From Cucumis sativus (Eukaryota; Streptophyta; Magnoliopsida; Cucurbitales; Cucurbitaceae): a stretch of 64,000 bases of DNA. Positions 1-15,800 of the stretch are shown here, one piece after another. The notes beneath the pieces were generated by a model. It was not told the origin of the DNA, searched no databases, and saw only the letters and a program-made list of their open reading frames with translations. How positions within the stretch are numbered: the first letter of the stretch is position 1; each line of letters starts with the position of its first letter. Both the position numbers and the translations under genes were made by a program. Location of the stretch: NCBI RefSeq assembly GCF_000004075.3, contig NC_026658.2, positions 558,001 to 622,000 on the forward strand. The letters are read 5' to 3'.

Positions 1-457
1 TGACTTTCAAGTACTTGTTCATGTAGACATCTTTTTAATTATAAAAAAACATTAATTTTTTCTCCATGTAGATATCTTATTCACTCATATAACAAACCCT
101 AGACATTTTCATGTAGACATCTTATTCACTCATATGACATCATGTATAAGTTTGTTTTTTCCCCTTAATATAGGTGTGTAGTTCTCCAAGGTGCTTAAGT
201 ATCTAGTAATAAAATACGGTTGTCGACATTTTGAAGTGGAATTGACAGAGGGTTCTACAGGGTGTGGCCTAGTGAGGTTTCACTGAAGTAGCTGTCAGGA
301 CATTGGTTTTCTGGGGATAGAATATTGTTAGGAACCACCGTAGTTTAGATGTCCTTGTCCCACATTAGTTAGAATGGGATAATCAGTGCGGTACTTAAAT
401 AGTTTGGCTCTCCTACCCCCAATATAAATAAAACTAAAATATAAATAAAATTCATAC
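1..457 (-). other. Last visible intron of the fumarase gene with short repeats
   Basis: No exon is recognised here. The donor after exon 16 is at 456-457 and the acceptor lies outside the window. Bases 18-124 hold three copies of a TCATGTAGACATCTT-like unit, about 46 bp apart, two of them followed by ATTCACTCATAT. Bases 350-420 (GTCCCACATTAGTTAGAATGG and onward) resemble dispersed plant repeat or LTR sequence, but no element boundaries can be set. Confidence 0.6.
18..124. repeat. Three-copy direct repeat in the fumarase intron
   Basis: Copies begin near 18, 63 and 109 with the core TCATGTAGACATCTT (the second has CCATGTAGATATCTT). The last two are followed by the same ATTCACTCATAT tail. Spacing is about 46 bp, so this is a small imperfect tandem array. 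Confidence 0.7.
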
Positions 458-4501
<4,044 letters not shown>

Positions 4502-6363
4502 TTTTTAGAGGTAAAAGCTAATATGAGTTTGGGGAAGAATGAGAGAGTGATCCGGAAAGAGGAGGAGAGAAGAGTAACAAATAAGAATGGAGATTGGGGA
4601 AAGTGGAATCCTCGAACGGAGGAATGGACGGAGATAAGACGCCGGAGAAATGGCAGGTGACGTCAGACGGTGGTAGGTGTCGTGAAAGAATACGGCGATT
4701 TATTTGGACGAACAAAATACAGATTCAAAAGAGAAATGGAATTGGCTTTCACGGCTGCGCCTGCCTCACGTGACTTTTCTTTCGGCCCAATTGAGACGGC
4801 CCGGCCCGGCCCAACTCCAATTCCCTCTTCTTCTTTTTTTTACTACTTTAGTTCAATTATCTAAAAGTTCATTTTGATTGAAACTTTGTTAAATAATTAT
4901 AATAATCTTTTTATGCAAGATGGGAGGACAAGTTGTCCTGCCCTAGGGTGTCACGTAGATTTTACTTGATGTACTCGATTTGCCTTGGATTTGTGGTTTT
5001 GTTATATTTAATTGAGGTGTGAATTCTGAAGAGCTGTTTCGTGTGTTGTTATTTATTATATTTGACGTAAATGTAGCCGTTGGGGGATTTTTCGGTAGAA
5101 AGCTGTGTGGATTATTCTTCTTAAAACCTTTTTTCTTAAGTTGTATTTTTTCTCTTTTGGGTTGTTTTATTACTTTATGTTTCAGTGTTTTATTTGTGTC
5201 TTGACTTCAAGCCATGAGTTATTCTCTTTTTTCAGTAATATAATACCTTTATAAAAATAATAACAATTAAAAGTGTTAGGGCTAAACTTGAACAATTTTT
5301 TAACTATATGATTAAAATTTGTGAACTATGGTAGAATGTAGAGTAGAAGGTAGAAAGTAAGTATTTAGTAAAAAAAAATTATGCTAAAAATGTAAATTTT
5401 CAAATTTACATGATCAAATTAAAATAAAACTCAAAATTCAATAAATATTTTGAAACTTAAATTTAGAAAACTAAATAGAAATCGCTTAACAATGTATTTT
5501 TTCTTTAAAGTTTGCTTAATATCCTCATGAAAACCATAAATTAGGAGCAGAGATGATGGTTAAAATTGATGAAATTTATAAAATGTAGAATAAAGTAATA
5601 TCCAACTGACCATAATAAGTTAGGACGGAGATTTAAACCTGAATCTATGCATATTATATATGATTTAGTTAGTTGTAAAGTGTAATTTTTGTCTTATTTT
5701 GATTGTCATTGTTAAATGCTCTTTTAGGGTAAAATCAATGGTTAGTAATGCCAAAATAGGCTACTGATCTATATTTAGTATTATTCCTTCTTCTTGACAT
5801 TATGTGCGTGGTCGGAATGTAACAAACTTTGCATCTATTATATATATTTGTAGGTATGATAGCATACTTAGAGTCGTTAGGTACAACTACTACTACTCTT
5901 TTAGCCTCTCTCTACATACACACATATATATTTTTTGGGTGTGAAACTTTTGATTGGATGCTGTGTGAGCGTGCGAGATGGTGCAGCAACCCAACTGCAC
6001 ATAATTTTTTCTTCTGGTTTTTTCATATTGATGAGGCTTAGAAAAAAGTAAGAACTCTAAATCAAAGATTTAAATTTACAAGCAAAGGAGAAATGTTATG
6101 GAGCTGTTTGTTAACACAGTTTCTGTCATAAACCAAAATACAAAAGCAACAGAAATTATTGCTTCTTTTCACCATTACAATAATTAATTACAACAACTTT
6201 AAAGAAAAAAAAAAGTGGAAAGACATGTATAAAAACACCTTTCTCTCTTTTCAACATAGCCAAAAGTAATATAAAAAAAAAAGAAAAAGAAAAAAAGGAA
6301 ATCAACACTCCCTCACTTTGTTAAAGAATCAAAAAAATGAAAAAAAAAAAAAAAAAAAAAGAA
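4502..6363. other. Intergenic region: fumarase promoter/5' UTR and kinesin 3' flank
   Basis: Both neighbouring genes are on the minus strand, so 4502 to about 4850 is the upstream side of fumarase and 6100-6363 is the kinesin 3' UTR side. The first part is GC-richer, with an ACGT core and two GGCCCA boxes. From 4850 to 6100 the DNA is AT-rich, with only short chance ORFs and no recognisable protein. A poly-A run lies at 6338-6360, just beyond the kinesin stop codon. Confidence 0.6.
4766..4813 (-). promoter_or_regulatory. Fumarase promoter: ACGT core and two site-II (GGCCCA) boxes
   Basis: TCACGTGAC lies near 4766-4773, and GGCCCA (TGGGCC on the gene strand) at 4784-4789 and 4808-4813, about 265-310 bp upstream of the fumarase ATG. 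TGGGCC/T site-II elements bind TCP-type factors and are enriched upstream of plant nuclear genes for mitochondrial respiratory proteins, which fits the gene. The motifs are seen; their function here is inferred. Confidence 0.55.
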
Positions 6364-9300
6364 TTATTGTTTTCTATTTCCAGTTCTGCGTTTGCTATCA
6401 GCAGAAGTAGGCTGTCTCCCACTTCTGTGCAGTGGGAGAGCAGCAACCCCATTTGACATCTTCTGTGAAGGAGAAGGTCCCATTGAAGAATTGAAGTTCT
6501 TGCTGCACAATTTCATTAAAAAAAAAGAAGCCACAAATATTAGATCAACTTTGGAAGTTAAAGCTCTATAGCGAGAGAAGAAGCATAGCTAGTATTATAG
6601 TAGGTACTACACTATATTATTACCTTAACTCTGGGCTCTTTACTGGCTTTCCACTGTTCGGTTTCTTCGTTTTCGATCCAATTCCGCTGCCTATACTTGT
6701 AAGTTTAGATTGGTTGAACTGCCAAAGCAAATCTGGTTCAGAAGAGTCGCTTGTTCCAGCGTCTAGATCGTCTATATCGTCAATGCCAACCATGTTAAAT
6801 CGGTTGGCTCCAGTTAGCATACTGTATCCTTGTTCTGTATACAGTTTGGAAGAGTCTTGAAGATATTTCTGGTAGAAGATGTCATTTAGGTTACCATTTT
6901 CTGCTTCCCAGCATCCTAATGGATTCTCGATTTGGTTAACGTCTTGCTTGTTGACCATTACTTTGTCAACCCATTCACCTGAGGCCATGTCTTTTTCGTC
7001 CTCCCTGTAGTTCAGGCAAGGGCTACTGACGGGCGGCCATGGAGGTGAATTGGCCAATATTTCATCCATGTCAAAGCTCTGCCTCTTCTGTCGTATAGCA
7101 GAGTTGTTATGAAGCTGAGGCATTGATGTTAAGAATGTTAGAGTGATGAACTAATTAACCAAGGAGAAAATCTTTTGAAGAATTAATAATAGCAAAATCA
7201 TTTATCAAAGTGAATTCACAATCACCAACACCGACCAACCATACTTCGTTTCTCTTCAAGGGACACTGAGGAAAATGGTCATTGAACCACATTTTTTATA
7301 GATTCCAACGTAGAGGGATAAAACATGTGTTTCTTAGTAGTAGGTGGCTCATGGGGCAGAACCTAGTTTTTTGTGGTTTTTTTCTACAAGATACTTAACT
7401 CTCAATGAGAGATGAAAGAATACACAATTGTTCTCCTGTATATTATCAGCAAAAAATAGTTTTGAAGAAGAAAAATCGGGTGAACTTCCTAAGGACTATG
7501 GTTCTCTACTCGACAACATCCAATGAAAACAAAGTAGCTAAATTAGTTGTCGCTTTCAACGGGGGATGGGGGAGGGGGGGAGGGAATACCTCTATGTTGC
7601 CTACATCGCCCATAGGCTGACGGCGGATAGTATGTTCAATCAACACATCTACGTCCTGATTTTTAGGCCGGAAAGGTGACTGCTCATTTGCTTTTGTCTT
7701 GAATTTCTCCGAGTTCCCAGAAGCTGGAAGTGGAGTATGTTGTTGTGCCCCCTCTTTTCTTGCAAGAGCTGCCTTTAAACTTGCAATCTGACACAAGTTT
7801 CCACTTGATGAGTATACTAATAGAAGTTTGCATGAACATGATTGAGATTAATCATCAAATGAGACCAAAATGTCAAAACCTGTTCCTTGAGCTCTTTAAC
7901 ATCTGAAGTATCTTTGTTCACTCGAGCAGCACCAAGTTCGACTGTTGCAACTCTCTCTGCAAATTTAAGTGTACTTAATGTTTCTCCAATAGCATCAGGT
8001 TCTGGGCTGATGTGAACAAACATCAATGTCTTGGCTTGCCCACCTAAAAAATTATGGATACATTTAAAATTGATGGTCAATCTACAAGAATAAGTGTGTG
8101 GATCGATTTAGCTATAGTGTGTACACTTTCATCTTACCAAGTGAATCTTGAAGAAGTTGCGTCAATTTGCTATTTCTGTAAGGGACGTGGGGATTCTTCT
8201 GGGCAAGAGAAGCAATAACATCACCTAGAGCAGAAAGGGACTTGTTGATATGCTGTGCTTCTTTCAGTCTATCTCCAGTCACCTCAGACTTGTCAACCCT
8301 CTCACTTCCTGCCAAATCTACAAGATGCATGCAGCCACGGAGAATCGCCCCAGATGTCAGATCTCTTCCTTGAACATGAACCGTCAAACAACTAGAAAAT
8401 AATTCAAATTGAAGTTAGCCAGGTGCCTGGTGAAGCCGTATACACATCCTCAGTACGACAAGATAAATGAATTTTTACCTATGGGAACGGCTGCTGCGGT
8501 CATTTAAAGCTGTCGCCCCTACAGCACGATTCCTTTGGCCAAGGTTCATTAGACTAATGATATCCAAAGTTGACGACACACTTACAAGATTAGCGTCTGG
8601 TACACTAAGTCCATTTTGAGAACTATTTCGAATTTCTAATGTAAAATTTAGTCAAGGAAATGACACCATAAAAGCCTTATTGAAATTGTCTAGATTCTGG
8701 AACTGTAAACGAGAATGTTCAACTTTGTAAGCAATCATGATCATGGATACAACCAGAGTATTACTTATGTGCATCTCCATATTGTCAACTATACAATATT
8801 TGCTTAATTATGTCTACAAACTCAAAAAGAAACAAGATCAATTATGAAAGGATATCTTTTATTAGATCCATCAGTGACGAGGAGATCCCGGACTTGCTCA
8901 TTGTAAATCTCAATCATCTGAACAGAAACATCATAACGATAGGTCTCCTTTCTTTGATCTGCTATAAGGAACAAATCTCCCAATGCTCTATAATTTACTC
9001 CTTGGCTCTTCTCTGTTAGCTCTTTTGGCCCAGACTAGAAGCGTATAGACAATGAAAGATATAAGCCCAGATTTGAATTTCAGATACGCTTTTTAGAGGT
9101 GAAACTCAAATGTTTAATACCTACCATAGTAAAAGTTTTCCCCGATCCTGTTTGCCCATATGCAAAAATACAAACATTGTATCCATCAAGAACAGATCGA
9201 ATGAGTGGCTGCATATCGGCAAAGACCTCCACTGCGATAGAACGAGAACAAATTGTCAAAACATGTGTTAGAAAATCTATCAAGCTTCAAAGTTAAATAT

Positions 9301-12219
9301 TTCATCAACCTTGTGTAGCAGATGGACCAAATACTTTGTTGAAGCTGAAGGATCTCTGTCCCTTCCCATGTTTTGAGGGAGCGTTAACAGAAATGTTTCC
9401 ATCTTCTATGTTATCCACGACACTCAAATAATTTGATTGGCCAGACAAAAAGGGTCTAACTCGGCAGTAAACTCTTATGCTACCTGATCAAAAAGACCAA
9501 TATATTTATGATCTGAAAGCATAAAATGCACAAAAAATTCAATCATATTTATATGAACAATGATCTAAATTACCCTTGAGATCCTGCACTTGATTGTATA
9601 GCTTACGATTTTCCTCAAGAACTTTATGATATCCAGATGCAGCGTGAGCAAGACTATGTACATGCACACCTACATAAGAAAACACAGCCAAAAATTTGAG
9701 ATGAGAAAAAGTTAACTTACTCCCCAATGAAGTTTGCTACTAGAAAAGTATATCGTGTAAGCCTACCGAGGTGGTGGAACTCTTCACTAAATTTTACTTG
9801 CATAAACTGCATTCCAGCTTTTGCAGCGTGCAGTTTATGTTTTAGTTCCTACAATAGTAACTTGAAATTAGTAAATGACGAACAATAAAGAAAAACACAA
9901 TTAATAAAAATATGCAATAGGTACGTACCTGAACATCCTTTTGCTGCTGATCGAAAACCGCTTGCTGCTTCATAAGCAAGCTCTTTGATTGCTCCTCAAA
10001 TATACTGCTTTCATGGGTTATTTCATTCTTTTCAATCGCTTTGGAGTTTGGTTCCTCTGCCTATATAAAGAGCGAAGAGGGTAAATTCAGTCAATTCCGC
10101 TATACTGCAATTGTAAGCTGCGTGAAGTATAAAAGATCAACAACACACCCTTTTAGCACCAAAAGCTGATTTCAAGAGCGACTTGTTGCTTTGTGAACCA
10201 GCCGAAACCACATCTTTTGGAGTAGCTTTTGTCTGTTTGCAAAATAGGAGGGAAATAAACAAAATGTGAAGACACAAATGAAACAAGATTGTTGAGTATA
10301 CATACCAGATCAAGGCTGGAGAACCGATTCTCAACTTCATCCACAAGCTTGCTTAACAATGATTCTACAAACTACAAGAAGATAGAGCAACATAATTTAG
10401 AAAAAGTTGAGGAAACGTCCAATTTATACAAAATAGAACAATTGACCATATATGCTGTTAAAACAGCAGAATCAAATTGCCATTGATGATAGCCTAGTAT
10501 TTGAAAAAGAAGAAGCTAAGAAATACTCTCAAGGTAAGATGATTAAATTGATGAATCATGCTGAAACAGAAACAATGATCATTTTTCCTTAATAATTCCT
10601 CACAGTCTGCGGAATGAAACACTAATTCATTAACAATGTCCATTTATCTTGATCTAAGGCTACCACCAAGCATATCAAGACAATCTATCAATAAAGCTAC
10701 ATAAACAAAGTTCTCGAGATTCAGTAATCACCGTTGGAATTTCTTCAGGCCTTTTATCTGTTAAAAGTGCACGAATGAGGGCGGCGCGGGAACTATTCTG
10801 CTACAATGAATAATTGACAAGAAGGAATGCATAGTTTAGAAATGGTTCCCAACAAATAACTTGAGACAAACAAGCAAATAACACAAGGTTGAAAGAATCC
10901 GCATTACTAACCGTTTTGTTCCAATCCGCGTTGGAAGAATTGAAAGATTTGTCATTCAGGGAGGAGGTTCTTGACAAGGAATTTGTGAATGGCTCTGAAT
11001 TTTTCCTCACAAAGGACTTAGTAGCGGACATAGTAGTAGTGGGTTTTACATTTCCACCGAATTTCCAAACTCCGTAGCCTCCACCCTGTTTCCACTCGCC
11101 ATACGACTTAAGAGCCAGAACAGTATTGACAACCCTGGCAGATTTCCCTCCCTGAACAAGAAATATCATAGAAAGAATTGTCAATCAAAAGCCTCTTCAA
11201 CCACTTAGTCATCATCCTTTTTTTTATCTCTTCAGACATACTTGTTCTAGATCAGATGCCTCAAAGGTAGGAACTCCCATCTCTTGTATAGCTACAAGAA
11301 AATTCCTCACGTTCTCAAAATATTGAAATGCTGAGAGTGCAGCTCCATCAGGGATGAGGGCAGAATCACAAGGGCTCTCAACTACCTAACAATTGTTTTT
11401 GATAGAGACATAGAAATTAGATTTTAAGGCAATTAGTGCCTAAAAAACAACAAACCCAAATGTGAATTTGGCTCACCTTGGGAACCGCTCCTGGTTGAAC
11501 CTTATTCAGGACATTGCAGAGAATAATCCCACTTCTCAATCCAAGCCTAAACTCTTCCTCTGAAGGTTCAGCTGGCAAATCTTTAGCAGCAACAACCCCG
11601 ATCATCTTTCTCAACCACCCGGCGGCTTCATTTCTTCTAGATGCTAGTTTAAAGAAAGAACAAATCTCATAAGTATCAGAAAAAGAAACAGCTAAAAACC
11701 CCAATAAACCCCAAAACTTAAGAACTTCAATAGATCAGTTCAACCCCTCAAATAACCATTGCCCACATTGTCCCAAATAACATTACCAACAAAAATTCAT
11801 AAGAATTGTGCATCCTGAGTGGGAACTCGTACTCAACAATCAAGGAAAAAGAATCTCATTACAGAACACAATTACGATCAAGTAGATGAGAAAACAGAGG
11901 ATCATAAATTCGCATCATTGATTTCTAAAGGTAGAAATTAAATATTCTTGTTGTTAGAATGTGTATCCAAAATACAAGCATATGCTGTCTTTTTCTTTAA
12001 AAAAATCTGCATCAGTGAATTAATCAGCAAACTAAATCATCAGATTCACAAGGCTCCAAAGATTTAGGAAAAGAGAAGATTAGAAAAAGCAGAGTTACCA
12101 GCTTCCTCAGCTCTTCTAGATTCCAAATCAAGTCCTCCTCCATTACCAAGACGATTCCCATGCTGTTGAAGCACGTCCTCCACCACCGATGCCACTGAAA
12201 ACGACAGCGTTCTTTCCAT
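6364..12219 (-). CDS. CH-domain kinesin-14 (KIN-14, KATD/KP1/KCH type)
   Basis: A minus-end-type kinesin with an internal motor and an N-terminal calponin-homology (CH) domain, a plant class that links microtubules to actin or organelles. Exons: 12099-12219, 11477-11643, 11242-11385, 10912-11151, 10732-10800, 10306-10371, 10149-10232, 9929-10060, 9767-9848, 9574-9669, 9310-9483, 9125-9231, 8856-9034, 8479-8640, 8138-8391, 7880-8043, 7590-7787, 6624-7114, 6364-6502. They total 3,069 nt, or 1,022 residues, in one frame. The CH domain is at about 42-165. Coiled-coil-like neck sequence precedes the motor at about 400-745. The P-loop GQTGSGKT is at 484-491, switch I (SSRSHS) near 603-608 and switch II (DLAGSE) at 633-638. 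The tail is Ser-rich. All introns are GT-AG except 8641-8855, a U12-type AT-AC intron. The start ATG at 12219 opens a conserved-looking [10 protein letters not shown]-terminus. Which KIN-14 letter applies needs a tree. Confidence 0.96.
8641..8855 (-). other. U12-type (minor spliceosome) AT-AC intron in the kinesin motor domain
   Basis: On the gene strand the intron begins ATATCCTTTC (8855 to 8846) and ends TTTTAC (8641). A branch-site match TTTCCTTGAC is at 8660-8651, with the branch A about 11 nt from the 3' end. All three match the U12 AT-AC consensus. Splicing here joins ..AAAAG to ATTAGAAATT, giving the expected kinesin text NKRLEIRNSS across codon 554. No GT donor that keeps frame exists nearby. 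Confidence 0.9.
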
Positions 12220-12860
12220 GGTTTCAACCTTCGTCTATGTCCACGCAAGAAATGAAATTCTCCCAAAAAAAAAAAAATCAACACCCAAACGCACCAAAAT
12301 GCATCAGAATTGGTGGGTACTTCCGAAAACTAAAAAAGATCTACAACAGAAAAACTGAAGGAAGTGTTTGAATATTAATGGAGGGTTTCTTCCTCTGTGG
12401 CCAACAAAGTGGCGATCCTCTGTTGCTGTTGCTGTTGTTGTTGGTAAGCAATGAAAAATGGGGTTAATGGGTAATGGAGTTGGTTGATATTTCTTTGTTA
12501 TTAGTTCTCCATTGCTTTGCTTCGACCCTTTTTTTCTGCTTTCAATTCCTTTTTTTCACTTTCTCTCTCTACGAACAAAGAAAGATACTGAAACAGAGTA
12601 GAGCCCCCTCCCTCTTCTCTCTCTATCTGTTATTCTTGTAGCCTTTAATACTCTCTCTATACTGCTTTCTGCTTTTTTCGAAGCTGAAAACCGAGCCTTA
12701 TGCCGAACCTTAAACCTAACCTCCACCAACGGCTCTTTAAAGCGCGTGACTTCCCATTCTTTTGTTTTTAACTATGTGAGAATTGAAATTTAAGAGGTTA
12801 GAGGTGCCTCATTTACTGCCTCGCCACGTGTCACGTGAACAATGGGATCATACGTCCACG
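12220..12860 (-). promoter_or_regulatory. Kinesin 5' UTR and promoter region with pyrimidine tracts, MSA-like core and ACGT cluster
   Basis: 12540-12670 is rich in CTCTCT tracts, as in plant 5' UTRs. An AACGG core (CCAACGGCT, MSA-like) lies at 12728-12732, about 510 bp from the ATG. CCACGTGTCACGTG followed by ACGTCCACGTAGG puts four ACGT cores into 12824-12861. The transcription start is not located; regulatory roles are inferred from motif matches only. Confidence 0.45.
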
Positions 12861-15800
12861 TAGGAATCATTTCAAACTTTATAATAATTAATTTGTCGGT
12901 TTTTCTTTTTTTTTTTTACAAAAATAATAATAATTCACAAAATTGTTTATTATTTATTTATGGATTAGAAAAGAAAATAAGGTTGAATGGATAATTTTCT
13001 TCCTTTCTTTTTCCTTTTTATATTGATATTAAGATTTCTAAAAATTATTGTTATTGAAATTGTTTTTAAATATAATCCAATAAAATAAAATAATTATAAA
13101 ATATATCAAAATTTTATATTCTATTCAAGAAATTCTTACACGTCTCTAAAATTTGCTTTTAATAACATTTTTCAACTAAGCACGTCATTTTAAACACAAC
13201 CATATAAAAGATAACAGACTACTATATCAAGATTTTAGTTTAATAACAATAATAGTGTCAAAAGTGAGCTTAACTTAATAAATTTATTTCTCTAGAGATA
13301 GAAGGTTAAATATATATAATTTTTTATTGGCTTAGCAAATTATTATATATTTAATTAAGCATAGGTTAATGCTTATAAGTAATTAAAGTAAACTACTAAA
13401 TATGTTAAATAGATACTATTAATATCCTTAGTTGTTTGCTTAAGAATTACTTAATTCATTAAAATAACAATGGAAAAAGTGGTGAAAACATGACCATTAC
13501 TCTACAATATATATATATTTTTTCATTTTACCTCTTTTGGATAGTGACATCTAAAATGAGCAAATATTTAGCATAGAGGGAAAAATGAATGGGAAGTCTT
13601 TAGGTATGGTATATGCTTAAATGCAAAGTATTCAATTAGAAGATTGATTGTAATTTGAGCATTGCCAACCAACATTATTAAATTATAGATACCCTTCATA
13701 TTTATCAAATAATATTTTAGCGATATGTTAGCATGTTTGTCGATATTTTCATAAATGAAAAGATTTAGTATTTTTGTCGAATGTTATTTATGAAATTAGA
13801 AGTTATTTTTCAACGTTTAAACTTTTTTCGTATTTGAATACATGCTTTTTAATGGTGTATATATTTATAAATATAACAAAATATCAATATGTATATATCA
13901 TCTATTATTAATAACAATTTATAACAATAATAAAAATTAATGAAAAATAAGGTTAAAATTAGTTTTTTTTTAAAAAAAATCATATTTTCTCAACCTTAGT
14001 GTGTTTGAGAAAGAAAAGTAAAGTTATTGTATTAATCAAAACATCATTTTCTGTCTTTTAAACAAAGCAGTTTATCAAATGTTTTATTTGTTGTATGTAA
14101 CTTTGGAGGCAATATGTCAACAATAATGATGATAATGAATCATAATTTTACTACATATATTCCTTGCCTATTTATTTGTTTCCATCAATATCCATACAAA
14201 CTTTTGGATAACATGTATTTTCATTAATACAATACTTCATTAATAATAGTAATTTGAAAAATAATTTAAGTTAATGTTTAGAATCAAATTAACCATCAAA
14301 CCTTCAACCTGCAAAAAATATATATATATATATATATAACAATAAATGATATAGAAAATTGAACCTATCACTTTTAAATGGATTGTACAAACACTATATA
14401 TTAATTTAGTAGTGTTTATTTTATTAATTATTGAGAATTTCTTTATACTAAATTGTAAAATGTCGATTTTGGACATGTGTGGAAAAGTAAGCGACCTACC
14501 CATGAGAATGCATGAAGAGCGGAGGCTTATGACTTCTACATAATCTTTTTATATATCTTCATTCAATTTTAAGATGCGGATATTTGATAACTCGTTGGTA
14601 AATAAGAGAATGAGAAGTAGAGAATTTATTCTTAATTTAGGACATAATAGCTATAAACAACGTGCATTAGTGCAAGATAGACAGGGTGATTTCAACCCTT
14701 TTGGAGTGAGAATCCTTAATTATCAATCCTTAACACCTCAAAATTAATATGATTTCAACCCTAAGGATTGAGTTAAACATAGATTACCTTAAGATGACAA
14801 GAACAAATTCCTAAGTCAAGATTCGAAAACTCTCCAAAATAAGATGGTCAGACCTCCAACATGAATTGTAAGTTCATAAGCTCTCTAACTATTTTGACCC
14901 AATGGGTAATATACCAAACTAATTATCTTTGGATCGTTTTTAACTCAATTTTTTTTTACAGTTTTGAACCTTTGTGATTCATTTTTCATTTCAACACACG
15001 TAAACATGGCCACAAAGTGAATTTAAATAAATTAAGTTGTACCGTTGGATTAAGAAATTTCCCGCCACAACAGTTTACTATAATAAAATAAATTGTTATT
15101 ATTTAATTTGAATTTGAAAAAGATGGGTTTAGGTATTTTGTCCATTAGTATGTGCTTTTTAATAGAAACAAATGTCGCCTTATCTGATTTGGAAATTATT
15201 GAAGAAGTCAAAAAAGAGACCTAAGACCTCAACCTCAATAAAAATAAAGCTTCATATTTCATTTCAAATTTTGAACTTTCAAATATCAAAAATAAAAAAC
15301 CTAAGAATTCCTTTTTCTAAAAAGAAAAACCTAAGACAAATACAATTACAAACGTGTTGAGTAAAAAATAACGTTCTCTTTTATTTTTTCTCCAATCTTA
15401 CATATTTTGATAATGATTCATTTTTCTAAATTCTTCTTCTATATATATTGCTATGATTAAATTCTTCTTGTACATACAATGTTTGAAAATTCTTCTTAAA
15501 AACTAAAGGTTAATTTTTCAATTTCATTTACAAATTATAAAACTCTGCCTTTTGTATGTATAATAATTTCATGTTTAGTTTATTATTTTCAATTAATATT
15601 TTCTAATACACCTAAATATTAAATGGTAATTTAAATTATCTTATAAAATTAGCGAAATTGCACACAAACTCGTTCTAATTATAGAATATTAAGTTCAATA
15701 AATTTGTTATTACTAAGACAAAAAAATATTTCAAAACAATACATAATTAAAAGAGGTAAGAAAATTCTAACATATGATTAATGAAATTGCTTTCTCTTTT

